This document shows positions 22,766 through 34,900 of a stretch of 64,000 bases of DNA, piece after piece. Location of the stretch: contig CANJKZ010000768.1 of assembly GCA_947471745.1 (NCBI GenBank), forward strand, positions 449,501 to 513,500, given 5' to 3'. The stretch is from Closterium sp. Naga37s-1 (lineage: Eukaryota > Streptophyta > Zygnematophyceae > Desmidiales > Closteriaceae). The position numbers were made by a program, and so were the translations under genes. Under the pieces are notes generated by a model that saw nothing but the letters and a program-made list of their open reading frames with translations, searched no databases and was not told where the DNA came from. Within the stretch, counting starts at the first letter, position 1. Every line of letters begins with the position of its first letter.

Positions 22766-23110
22766 TGTCAGAGGTCCACTGGTGATCCCCGATTGATCCT
22801 AGGAAAGGGTTACAGGCACGTTGGCCTGGGGGGTTATGGGCGCACTCACCCGCTACACAAACAAGCCCTTTTATCCCAGTGGTTAGTGGCTGGGATTCTG
22901 ACATGGTATCAAAGCGAAGGTCTCGGGTTCGATTCCCGGTGTGTGCACCTCGGGCATCCCAGTGCGGGGGGGTGTCAGAGGTCCACTGGTGATCCCCGAT
23001 TGATCCTAGGAAAGGGTTACAGGCACGTTGGCCTGTGGGGTTATGGGCGCACTCACCCGCTACACAAACAAGCCCTTTTATCCCAGTGGTTAGTGGCTGG
23101 GATTCTGACA
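22766..23110 (+). mobile_element. TRIM (terminal-repeat retrotransposon in miniature)
   Basis: Two 138-bp LTRs, 22766-22903 and 22973-23110, begin TGTCAGAG and end CTGACA and differ at one base. They flank a 69-bp interior. The interior opens with TGGTATCAAAGC (22904-22915), one mismatch from the usual tRNA-iMet primer-binding site, and ends in a G-rich polypurine-like tract (22962-22972). The 5-bp target duplication GCTGC is present on both sides (22761-22765 and 23111-23115). A tRNA-like B box ggttcgattcc is at 22925-22935 and an A-box-like cagtggttagtgg at about 22877-22889. Confidence 0.9.
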
Positions 23111-23115
23111 GCTGC

Positions 23116-24505
23116 ATGCATATTAGGACGTTCAGGCAGGGCAACATACATCATCCCAAAGGGATGGTATCCAGATTTCAATAAGTGCCCACTTTGGAGC
23201 CCGGAAAAGGATATTGTCTAAGGAAAGGCTTTGTTCATACATCATTAGAAGCTGAATCATAACAACCTTACATGCGGCAGAGTAGAAATCACTTGTGAGA
23301 ATTCTCAAAAGTGACTCTACATGATCACGTAGTAGCTGTGACGAGGCACTCTTGCGTCCATTGCAGAAAGGGAAGTGCAGAAAAGTTGCGTGAAAACGAA
23401 AGAACCGATGCATTTGATGCGGAAACAACGAAGCTTTTAGGGGCATTGCCAGAGTGACAGTGTGTGTTTATGAAAAGTGAGTTTTAGGCAATCTTTCTGA
23501 GGCTCAACTTTCCCATAGCCTCGCCGGCCGGCCCGACTTCGCGTGTACCCTACTACAGCGAGATTTTTCCGACACATTTCCGAAGGAAAAGCTGGAGCTT
23601 TGCATTCTTTTAATTGCCAATTTCCCTTTTTGCTGAGTCAACGCACTCACCGCAACTGCAGGGCCGGTTTTGCCCGGAAGATCCAGCGCGAAGCCTGCAC
23701 ACCACGACAGCAAACACAAACACCAGAACATCGAACAAACATTATACAATTGCAAACCTTTAAGACAATAAAAAGAAGCACAGACGGGCAGATCATTGAT
23801 CTGACTCAGGACACATCAGCAGTCCTACTAGGACTACATTTTGGCGATTCCCGCCGATCGCCGAAATGTCGTGCTGATCGAATCTGAACGGGGTCTAGTC
23901 GGTGTCGAAGACGCGAAAACAATCAATCAAACGGATTATGATGGAGGATTCCTCCATCGTGTCGTGTCGTAACAGCAAGCAGCACGATCGTGCTGAAAAT
24001 TGACCCGAGGCCTCGAGGCATGGCTGAGGCCTGGCTGCGTACTACCTGCGAGAAGCAGCACCAGCGGAAGCAGCATCCTCATGATTCCTAGCTGGTGGTA
24101 GTAGCTGTCAGGTCGTCGTAATGGTAAAATGTTTACAGAAAGAGAGTGAATGTGGTCACCAATATACGGCATACGGAGAGCGCTTCGAAATTCCTTATTG
24201 GGAAGGGAAAGCTCTGTGTGCTGATGACATGGTTTTCACCGATTGTCACCGCCACACACTGACATAGATTGTTCAGAAGACACCCTTCAACTTGAAGTTT
24301 TTTTTTTCGGTTTAATCAGACACCCATTTTATGAAAGACGTTGCCTTGCCACCTTACCACATGTAGCGTACATGTGGAAATTCTGTTCCTACGCATGAGT
24401 CCAGACAGTGATTCAGTCAGTCACGAAATCTACCGTACCCTAAAATCCGGTAAAGTCCACCCTGACGAAACACACATACAAGGGAATTTAAACCCGCATA
24501 TCTAC
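23116..24505. other. Intergenic stretch without a recognised gene
   Basis: Only short open frames occur. One (about 23446-23132, minus, 104 codons) overlaps a different plausible frame on the plus strand, and neither resembles a family I know. Small hairpins are present near 23815-23870 (cagtcctactaggact and a pair around ggcgat/atcgcc). Confidence 0.4.
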
Positions 24506-24916
24506 TGTTACGATATGAAGTTTTATGAGTGAGGCATTCCTGTATGCTGCAGGAGCCGACTCTACCGAGTACGAAGTCGAGGAGTCAGAAGAGTCGAAGC
24601 GACGCAGCAACCGTCTGACCAAGACCGATGCAGGCAGAAACATTTGAAGTGAAAAGAGCGGGAACAGGTTCAAAACGGGTTCCCGCGCCGCACGGTTTGA
24701 ATTCGCTGTAATAAGGGAATGTACCCCTTAGAGTACATGGCTAGTCTAGGTCTTTTCGTATTCCCCTGTATTCTTATATAAACTCGATGTATGCATGCTA
24801 TTATCAACTCAGTCATTTACATTCACTCTGACCTGAGATTCAAACCTTCCGCTGCAACACTACTCTGCGATCAACCCTGAGCGATCCTTCGCTAAGTCCC
24901 ATTTGGGATTGTAACA
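24506..24916. mobile_element. Solo LTR, 411 bp
   Basis: It begins TGTTACGATATG and ends GGGATTGTAACA, giving a 6-bp inverted end TGTTAC/GTAACA. TCTAC occurs directly on both sides (24501-24505, 24917-24921) as a 5-bp target duplication. Inside, cttatataaactc at about 24775 is a TATA box. No matching internal region lies next to it, so it is probably the product of LTR-LTR recombination. Confidence 0.85.
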
Positions 24917-25589
24917 TCTACAAAGCGAGGCGCATCTACCCATGGCGCCCCTTCCCATGTAAAGCACTATGATCAGATATCAAACCACTGGTCTCGTTCT
25001 GTCAAACATATATCTATATGTTAGAGTTATTGCTATGCTGTAGTGGGGTAGATAGTGTGGGGTATAACCCCTTAGGGTTTTCCTCTTGTACCAATTTCTC
25101 TCGATACTCAACTCATCCTTGCCTAAAGTCTTGACATGGCATTAGAGCACTAAGGTCTCTAGGACCTAAGAATAGGGCCCACCTTTAACTAAGTTACCTC
25201 ACCTACAGCCTCATTGCCTGCCTGCCTGCCCTACCTGCTGACCGCGCGCGCCTCGGCTGCTTGCGCGCGTCACTTTTTTTTGTCCGCGCGCGCCTCTTAA
25301 GCAGCCCACGTGCAGCCCGTATAGGCTCGTTTAGGCCCATTTTCGGCCCCGCGCGCCACGTCAGCCGCCCGCGCAGCCTGCCGCCGGCCCGCGCGTCGCG
25401 TGAGCTGCCCGCACGCAGCCCGCTTAGGCCCTGCGCGCCGCGTCCGCCGCCCGCGTAGCCCGTTTTACGGCCCCATTTTAGCCTGCCGCCGGCCCCGCGC
25501 GTCGCCTCCTCCAGTGACGGCGCGCTGCCCCCCGTCGCCCGTCACGGCCCCTGTGGGACCCGCGCGCTGCCCTGCACCAGCTACGCCGC

Positions 25590-26400
25590 CCCTGGAGCAG
25601 CCGCCCCTGGCCCCAGAGCAGCCGCCCCTGGCCCCTGAAGCAGCCGCCCCTGGAACAGCCGCCCCTGGACCCCGAGCAGCCGCCCCTGGCCCCTGAAGCA
25701 GCCGCCCCTGGTGCAGCCGCCCCTGGACCCAGAGCAGTCGCCCCTGGCCCCTGAAGCAGCCGCCCCTGGTGCAGCCGCCCCTGGACCCAGAGCAACCGCC
25801 CACGGCCCCTGCAGCAGCCGCCCCTGGAGCAGCCGCCCCTGGACCCAGAGCAGCCGCCCCTGGCCCCTGAAGCAGCCGCCCCTGGCCCCTGAAGCAGCCG
25901 CCCCTGGTGCTGCCGCCCCTGGAACCAGAGCAGCCGCCCCTGGCCCCTGAAGCAGCCGCCCCTGGTGCAGCCGCCCCTGGACCCAGAGCAGCCGCCCCTG
26001 GCCCCTGAAGCAGCCGCCCCTGGTGCAGCTGCCCCTGGACCCAGAGCAGCCGCCCCTGGCTCCTGAAGCAGCCGCCCCTGGTGCAGCCGCCCCTGGACCC
26101 AGAGCAGCCGCCCCTGGCCCCTGAAACAGCCGCCCCTGGTGCAGCCGCCCCTGGACCCAGAGCAGCCGCCCACGGCCCCTGCAGCAGCCGCCCCTGGAGC
26201 AGCCGCCCCTGGACCCAGAGCAGCCGCCCCTGGCCCCTGCAGCAGTCGCCCCTGGAGCAGCCGCCCCTGGACTCCGTGCAGCCGCCCCTGGCCCCTGCAG
26301 CAGCCGCCCCTGGACTCCGTGCAGCCGCCCCTGGACCCGCGACGCCGCCCCTGGACCCCGTGCAGCCGCCCGCCGAGCGCCGGCCCTGCTCGCCCGGCGA
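25590..26400 (+). repeat. GC-rich array at the 5' end of copia-A
   Basis: Short units around cagccgcccctggacccaga and cagccgcccctggcccctga alternate for about 800 bp in the position where copia-B has the N-terminal part of gag. All frames are Pro/Ala/Gly-rich and stay open, so the open frames here do not indicate a gene. Confidence 0.85.
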
Positions 26401-28309
26401 GCGCTTCTCTTCCCGCTACTGGTGAGCACCTGCCTTGTTTGCGCGCTACCGCGCCAGCTGCCTGCCGGCCTGCCTGCCTGCCTGCCTGCCGCGCCTGCCT
26501 TGCACGCGCTGCTGCTGCTCCTACTACTGGTACTGCTGCTACTGCTGCTACTACTGCTACTACTGCTCCTGGCGGTGACCAGATGCAGCTCCAGCGACGT
26601 CCGCGTGAGTCCCTCACGCCCCAGCAGCTTAGTGAGTGGTACGCTAGTTGGGGTTGTAGGGGTGGCCGCGCTGCTCCTGCTGCTACTGCTGCTACTGGCG
26701 GTGGCCAGATGCAGCTCCAGCGACGTCCGCGCGAGTCTCGCACGCCCCAGCAGCTTCGTGAGTGGTACGCTCAGAGTAGAGGGTCTCTCAGTTCCGCTCG
26801 CTGCCCTTACGTCATTCGCACTGGTGCTCGGACTGGTCAGCCTTCTGACTGGACGCGTAGTCACACACAGTCCCACTGCTTCGCCCGTCTGAGCGACGCC
26901 TGGCGTACCGAGTTTGGTGACGAGGCTGAGCTCCCCGACTGGGTGGAGCTGCTTGGGCTGAGAGTAGATATATATGCTCTTGACTATGATGCTATTCTCA
27001 CTGCCATGTATGCATTGCCTACTAGTGCTGACCGTGCCTGTTACCTGTGCGTACCGCCTGACCCAGGTATAGAGCCTGCTGCTCTAGGTGCTGGTGAGGC
27101 TGCTGCTCTAGGTGCTCGTGCGTCTCCTGCTCTGGGTGCTGGTGAGGCTGCTGCTCTAGGTGCTCGTGCGTCTCCTGCTCTGGGTACTGGTGAGGCTGCT
27201 GCTCCAGGTGCTGGTGAGTCTGCCCTCTCTGGTACTTCGCCTCCTGCGACCTTGCACACCTTCACCCTTGACTCAGGAGCTTCTCGCTCCTTCTTTCGCG
27301 ACTGCACCACACTCACGCCGCTTAGTCGGCCAGTTGCAGTCTCCCTGGCAGACCCCTCTGGGGGTCCTGTCCTTGCCCACTACTCCACGGTTCTGCCGTG
27401 TCCGGCCGCCCCGTCTGGCTTGCTGTCAGGTCTCTACCTCCCCTCGTTCTCTACGAACCTGGTGAGTGGAGCTGACCTCCAGGATGGGGGGGTTGACCAG
27501 TTCACTCCTGCGAGTCAGCGAGTGACTCACTGTACGTGTGCTCGGACGGGCCGACACCTGGCCACGTTTACCCGTGAGCCTGGCTCGAGCCTGTACACCC
27601 TGACCACTGAGTCCCCTCAGGTAGCTGCGTCTGCGTCTGCGTCAGGTCAGCTGTCGGCCCCCTGCTCGTGTCGCTCCCTGTCACACCAGACTGTCCTCTG
27701 GCACCACCGCCTTGGTCACCCGTCAGTGCAGCGCCTTCGCGGCATGCACTCCCGGTACCTTGTCTCTGGTCTTCCCAGGGTTCTCCCTCCCCTCCCACCC
27801 TCGCCTGCTCCTCCCTGTCTTCCCTGTGTCGAGGGGCGGCAGCGCGCCGCTCCTCACTCCTCCTCGTTCCCTCCCACAGAGGCTCCCCTGCAGACTCTCC
27901 ACCTGGACGTGTGGGGCCCAGCCCGCGTCCGTGGACAGGGCCACGAGCGGTACTTCCTGCTGGTCGTCGACGACTACACACGTTACACCACGGTCTTCCC
28001 CTTGCGCACCAAGGGTGAGGTCCCCGATGTTTTGATCCCTTGGATCCGCGCTGCTCGTCTCCAGCTCCGCGAGCGGTTCCAGTCGGACTTTCCTGTCCTG
28101 CGTCTGCACTCTGACAGAGGTGGAGAGTTTTCCTCTGACCTCTTGGCAGCCTACTGTACGGAGCACGGCATCCGCCAGTCGTTCATGCTTCCGGCCTCTC
28201 CGCAGCAGAATGGGGTTGCTGAGCGCCGCATTGGATTGGTCATGGAGGTCGCTCGTACCTCCATGGTCCATGCGGCTGCCCCCCATTTTCTGTGGCCGTT
28301 TGCGGTCCG
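26139..28309 (+). pseudogene. Copia-A gag end, protease and integrase start, cut by the gypsy insertion
   Basis: After the GC-rich array come a repeated TPQQL(S/R)EWYA segment, a gag finger region that has lost one cysteine relative to copia-B, protease motif LDSGASRSFF, the integrase zinc region (HHRLGHPS...CLPC) and the catalytic Asp, Asp and Glu (LHLDVWGP, LHSDRGGEF, NGVAERRIG). The frame runs into the gypsy LTR after FLWPFAVR. The N-terminal gag domain seen in copia-B is not visible. Confidence 0.85.
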
Positions 28310-28687
28310 TGTGAGGATCTAGGATCGAGCTCAGAAAAGAGAATTGTAATTGAATGATCACCTGGGTACAACACGAGGCTATATATAGGCTCGACACAAG
28401 GCCCCGTAACCAGGTGTTACGCGAAGGTTCCGCGGGTCGCGAAGCGTCCCGAACAGATCCTTCCCGAATTCGGTAGAAGGCAATTCGGTGGTAACCGAAA
28501 AGCCAGAATTCGGTGCACGCAAACTAGCTCGGTGCTATAACTATAATAAAATATAGGAAAGCACCTAGCCTAGGAAATCAAGCAATTCATGCATGCATAT
28601 AATTATCCCATGCTAGAAATAGCATGATAAAGTAAAGGCAAGCAAGCATAGCTGGCATAAGCCGTCGTACTCTCACACGTCCCCCCC

Positions 28688-28949
28688 TCAAAGCTGGGTG
28701 GCGTGAAAAACACCCTGCTTGACAAGATAGTCCTTGAGAGCACGGCGTGCGTTGCCCATATCAGCTTCTGCAACACAACTGTCCTCAGTGGGGTCATATC
28801 CCTTCCAACGTATCAGGAACTCGAGGGTCTTGCCGCCGCGGCGCCGATGAGTGAGAACACGTTCCACTTCGTATTCGGGTTCATCCTGTATGAGAATAGG
28901 TGGTGGTGGCGGTAGCTGTCGTCCCTGGAACTGTTGGTTGGGGTCCTTG
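28688..28949 (-). CDS. Gypsy polyprotein C-terminus: chromodomain
   Basis: This is the continuation of the polyprotein ending at 35783, displaced by copia-B. It encodes a proline-rich link and then a chromodomain (YEVERVLTHRR, FLIRWKGYDPTEDS), ending HATQL and a stop. Chromodomains on the integrase C-terminus define chromoviruses and are known to guide insertion toward modified histones. Confidence 0.85.
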
Positions 28950-31900
28950 TGAGAGAATGAGAACGAGAATGTGTGAACTATGAAAATGAAGTGAGTACAA
29001 ATATGAAACCCTAATTGGTTGTACCCCCTATGGGATACCCCACTATAGCCTACACAACAGCATAAGCTATAATGTTCTGACACACCCCCATAGGCAAAGT
29101 GGGGGAGAACAAGGGGTCACAAGACCAGTCAAGCAAAGCAAAGCAAAGCAAGCTCAGGGTGGATCACAAAGTCACCACACAGTCCGAGCACAGGGTCAAG
29201 GCCACACTGCCAGTTCACATGCAAGAGTACACACATATATATAAAGCTAGACAAGCAAGAGCAGGTATATATATATGTGAGAGTACAAGCAAGGTCAAGA
29301 GGAGAGCAAGTGAGGCAAGACGGGCACAAGACCCAGCTGAGTGCAGAAGCGCTGATGATCACAAGGCGGAAGTGCCTTGGTGAAGACATCAGCAGTGTTG
29401 GCCTCAGAGGCCACGTACGCAAGCCGCAACTGTCCACGTTGCTGTAGCTCACGAGCAAGGAAGTAGCGGAGAGCAATGTGCTTTGTTCTGTGCTCCAGTC
29501 GCTGCTCTCGACACAAGGCCAGCATGGCCTTGTTGTCTACGTACAGGACTGGAGGAGAACGAGGCGGCTCTCCAAGGTCAGTCAGCAGGTAGGTGAGCCA
29601 GCGAAGCTCCTGTGCAGCCATGGCCCCGGCGTAGATCTCAGCCTCACAACTCGAGCCAAGAACAGAAGACGAGCGAGTAGCCCGCCACGAAACAGAGCCG
29701 GAACCAAGGCTGAAGGTGTAACCCTGTGACGACCGCTGCGTAGCCTGGTCGTCAGCCCAAGAAGCGTCTGCGTGCCCAGTAAGGACCACTGGACTCTGCC
29801 CTCCAAGCACAAGCCCCATGCCCGACGTACTGCACAAGTAGCGCAACACCCTCTTCGCTGCAGCCATGTGCTCTGGTCTGTGTCTCCCAGGAGCAACATA
29901 GCGTGCAAGAATGCTAAGAGGGTATGCAAGGTCAGGTCGTGTGCAGGTCATCAGGTACATGAGGCAGCCAACAAGCTCTGGGTACGGGCCACTCGACTCT
30001 ACGGACTCATCCGAAGGCAGAGCTGAGAGCGAGTGGCGAGTAGACAGAGGAGTGGCCTGAGGCGAGGAGTACGTGAAGCCGAAGCGCTGAAGGACCTGCT
30101 GCACCATGTGTGACTGAGTCAGGGTAATGGTGCGGCGTGCTCTGTCCCGGGTGATCTGCAAGCCAAGGTAGCTGCGCAGTTCACCCAGGTCTGTGCACGT
30201 GTGTCTCTTCTGCAGCTCGGACTTCATGTAGGCGAGTCCAGCAGTGTCAGCTGTGGCAAAGACCAAGTCGTCGACGTACACGAGGATGTAGAACGGCGGC
30301 AGAGAGGTGTCGGTGCGTAGAAACAGCGACGGGTCGGCAGTAGAAGGAGCAAACCCAAGAGCCGCAAGCGTAGTCCTCAGTGTGTCGTGCCACTCACGTG
30401 GCGCCTGGCGGAGACCGTAGACTGGACGCCGGAGACTCCACTGGGTACCAGGAGGAAAAGACCCAGTGAAGCCAGGTGGGCGACGCAGCCAGATCTCCTC
30501 GTGCAAGCTGCCCTGCAAGAAAGCTGTGCTGAAGTCAAGAGAGTGCAGCTCGTAGTCACGGTGAGCAGCAACGTGCAGCAGTACCCGAAGAGTGGTCATC
30601 TTCGGGGTGGGGGAGAAGGTCTGAAAGTAGTCAACTCCCTGCCGCTGACTGAAGCCACGAGCCACGTAACGCACCTTGAAGACAGGCGGAGAACCCGGCG
30701 GCCGCTTCACCCTGAAGATCCACATGCCACTGACGATGTTCGCCCCAGGAGGGGGGACAGCGTCAACGTAGGTGCCTGTGGACTTCCAGGAAGCCATCTC
30801 TGCATCCATAGCTGCCTGCCACTGAGAGGAGTAGGGACCCTCTATCGCCTCCGCGTAAGAGCGCGGAGTCGGGATGTCAATTGCATCCGGGTCTCCCTCA
30901 GGGGTAAGCAGTACGGACACGAGATGAGGTGAGGCAGCTGCCAGACACTGGAACTCCTCCTGCCTGTCCTCAAGGACGTCCGTGCCAAGGGCACACTCAC
31001 CCCCGACGGACGGAGGACAGACAGACTCAGACTCAGCGACAAGACTAGCAGCGTAGTCTAAGCGACAGCGAGCAGCAAAGTCGACGAGCTCAGTAACGAG
31101 AGCAGACGCAGCAGTAGACTCGAAAGAAGGGTCAGTGACAACAGTAGCAAGGAGACGCGTGACAGTAGGACTGGCAGCACGAAGAGAGTCCGACTCCGGG
31201 TCGGCAAGAGCAGGAAGAGAGGACTCAGGAGGAGAAGGCAAAGGGGCACGCAGAGGAGCAGTGGACGGACGCAGAGACATCCGGTGCGTGCCAGGGACAG
31301 GAGGAGGACGCTGACGCGAACCGCGACCACTAGTGCGAGCAGCACGGACAGGCGACGCAGGGCGAGACGCAGGCTCACGACGCTCAGCCAGACCTCCAGT
31401 AGGACCAGTGTAGGGAGAAGGAGCAGGCAAAGGGGAGGTAGGCTGCAACTGTAGCTGGGACGAGACAGGCTGTGGACACTCTAAGGCAGGAGGAGGACCA
31501 GTAGAAGGTGGAAGACCAAGAACCTGCTGCAGGAGTGGAACGAAGTACGGTCGAGGCCGCGCGGCGACGCTGAAAGCAGCAGGGACAGCACCAGAACCCT
31601 CAGCAAGAGCACCCGCTCCAGCAGCACCACCAGTAGCTCCAGAACCTCCAGCAGCACCAGGAGCACCCCCAGTAGGACTGCCAGCGGTAGTCTCAGCGCC
31701 AACACCCTCAGCAGCACCAGCTCCAGTGCACCCAGGACGAGCACCTCCGGGACCCGCGACCGCAGCACCCTCAGCAGCCGAAGGACCTCCAGCACCAGCA
31801 GCACGCCTCCAGCGCCGGGCAAACCACTCACGCAGCTCCTGTGGAGAAAGTGGCTCCCGGCGAGACGAAGCACTCGGAGAACCTCCAGGCGGAGCACCTC

Positions 31901-34900
31901 CAGGCTCAGCACCCCCAGGCGTAGCACCCCTAGGCTCAGCACCCCCAGACGTAGCACCCCTAGGCTCAGCACCCCCAGGCTCAGCACCCCCAGGCTCAGC
32001 ACCCCCAGGCTCAGCACCCCTAGGCTCAGCACCCCCAGGCTCAGCACCCCTAGGCTCAGCACCCCTAGGCTCAGCACCCCCAGACGTAGCACCCCCAGGC
32101 CCAGCACCCCTAGGCTCCGCACCCCCAGGTACAGCACCCCCAGCCTCAGCACCCTCAGCAGCACCAGAGTCACCAGTGACCTCGACAGGCTCGACTGCGT
32201 CTACCTGGGACACACCTGAAGGGGCAGGACCCTGAGGGGGGAGGGGGTCTACCTGGGGGGGACCTGGTACCAGGAAGAGTGGGGGTGGGGGGAGGGACGG
32301 AGTGCGGTAGGGGAAGAGGCGGTAGTAGGGGACCGACTCGTCAAACGTGACGTCCTGGGAGGACAGAACACGGCGAGAGGTGGGGTGGTAAAACTGCCAC
32401 CCAGGCGCGTCAGGGGGGAACCCCAGGAAGACGCAAGGAGCAGCACGAGGGGATAGTTTGTCCGCAGACAGGTCGCGGACAAACGCCCGAGATCCCCAGA
32501 CCCGGAACGCCGACGCATCGCCAACCTTCCCCGTCCACAGCAAGGGTGGGGAGGTCTCCGGCCTGGAGTCCCTGGGGTGGAGGTTGATCTGATGCGCCGC
32601 GTACCTCACCGCAAACGGCCACAGAAAATGGGGGGCAGCCGCATGCATCATAGACGTACGAGCGACGTCCATGACCATGCCAATGCGGCGCTCAGCAATC
32701 CCATTTTGCTGCGGTGAGTCCGGAAGCGTGAAGGTCTGACGGATGCCCCGTGCACGACAGTAGGCCCGCAGAAGGCCAGAGGAGAACTCTCCGCCTCTGT
32801 CCGAGTGCAGACGCAGAACAGGAAAGTCCGAGCCGAAGCTCTGCCTGAGCTGGAGACGAGCTGCGCGGATCCAGTCGATCAGTACCTCAGTGACATCACC
32901 CTTGCTGCGCAAGGGGAAGACTGTGGTGTAACGCGAGTAGTCGTCAACAACGAGCAGGAAGTAGCGCTCGTGACCCTGTCCACGGACGCGGGCTGGGCCC
33001 CACACGTCCATGTGAAGTGTCTGCAACGGGGCCTCTGTCGAAGGAAACTGGGAGGAGTGAGGGGCAGCACGCTGGCGCCCCTCGACACAGGGGACACAGG
33101 CAGGGCCAGGGCCCTGAGGAAGGGGAGGGAGGGACCGGGGGAGACCGGACACAAGAAGACGGGAGGCCATACCTCTGAGCCGAAGCAGAGAGGGGTGGCC
33201 AAGGCGGTGGTGCAAGAGGAGAGTCTCGTGAGACAGGAGACGACACGAACAGGGGGCAGACTCAGGACCAGACCTGGACGCCGCAGCAAACACCTGACCC
33301 GACGTAACTACCCTACCAGACTCAGCAACTGGAGGAGACGCAGTGGTCAGAGTGTACAGGCTCGACCCCGGCTGACGGGTGAACGTAGCCAGGTGTCGGC
33401 CTGTGCCAGCCTCTGTACAGTGGGTCACTCGCTGACGTGCAGGAGTGAACTGGTGGACACCCGCATCCTGTAGGTCAGCACCACTCACCAGGTTCGTCGA
33501 GAACGAGGGGAGGTAGAGACCAGACAGGGTGCCAGAGGGAGCCGCCGGACACGGGAGGACTGTGGAGAAACGAGACAGGACCGGACCCCCAGAGGGGTCA
33601 GCCAGAGACACCGCAACCGGCCGACTAAGCGGCGTGAGTGTGGTGCGGTCCCGAAAGAAGGAGCGAGACGCCCCAGAGTCAAGAGTGAAGGTGAGGGAGG
33701 CCGAAGCCGACGCGGTACCTGAGAGAGCAGACTCACCAGTACCTGAGGACGCAGACACACCAGCACCTAGAGCAGCAGCGTCGTAAGCACCTAGGGCAGC
33801 AGCCTCACCAGTACCTAGAGCAGCAGTCTCAATGCCCGGATCGGGCTGGAAACACCGGTAACAGTCACCCTCATCACTAATAGACACAGCATACATGGCA
33901 GAGAGAATAGCATCAAAGTCCAGATCAAAGATGGCAACCCCCGCCCTAGACAGCTCGTCCCAGCGAGGGATCTCGGAGGCCTCCGAGAACTGGTGACGCC
34001 ATGCGTCCGTCAGGCGGCCAAAGCAGCGCGGAGTGGGGTGCGCACCCCCACACTGCTCACCCGCACGGTCGCCGGTGCGCAGGACGTAGGTACACGGACC
34101 AAAACCCCCACCCCGCTGGCGTGCAGTGTACCACTCACGGAGCTGCTGAGGGGACAGGGTCGCACGACCACGCTGTTGCTGCTGGCGCGAGCCACCACCG
34201 GAGCCACTCCTCTGCAAAGACCCGCGACCAGCTCCACCGCCACCCCCACCGCCTCCACCGCCTCCGCTGCCTCCACTGCCGCCGCCGCCTCCACCGCCTC
34301 CTCCACCGCCGCCTCCTCCGCCACCTCCGCTACCACTGCCACCGCCGCCGCGGCCTCCGCCTCCACTGCCGCCACCGAACCCCCCACCCCCACCTCCACC
34401 TCCACCGCTACCCCCACTCCCCCCACTGCCTCCACCTCCACCTCCACCGCCCGCTCCTCCAGCTCCCTTGCCCCCCTTGCCCTTGCCAGGGCAGCGTCTC
34501 CCGCTAGGGGCAGACGCCGCACCAACCGACTCAAGACCAAGGAGGTCGGCCGAAGCAGCAGAGGCAACAGAGGGCAGCAGGGGGGAGGGAGAACACCCCT
34601 CAAAGATGGGGGTGCGCGGGTCACCTCGAGAGGCTCCTACAGCGACTATGCTCTTTTCTATTGCGAGGAGGGCCTTCTCGAGGAGGTCTACAGTGAGTGT
34701 GGTGGGACAGACTGAGAGAAAGTGGTCCCTGACTACTCGAAGGGAGTCAGGGAGGCGAGTGACTAGGAAGTACAGAGTGATGTACATGGGGGGGGGGTTC
34801 GCGGTGCAGAAGTCAGCAGGAAGTGCAGCGCGGTAGCGAGTGTCACTAGTGCGGAGGTGCGTAATGAGGTCAGCAACGGTGGGAAAAGAAGCAAGGTTAG

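Noticed and set aside
22871..22947. A genuine tRNA gene
   Set aside because: The B box and T-arm look good, but no proper acceptor stem or anticodon arm could be formed, and the region is inside a TRIM.
23132..23446. Minus-strand frame of 104 codons
   Set aside because: An equally plausible plus-strand frame overlaps it (ATYIIPKGWYPDFNK) and neither can be tied to a gene.
25478..26876. Minus-strand frames of over 400 codons, Gly/Arg/Leu-rich
   Set aside because: Shadow of the GC-rich array at the copia-A 5' end.
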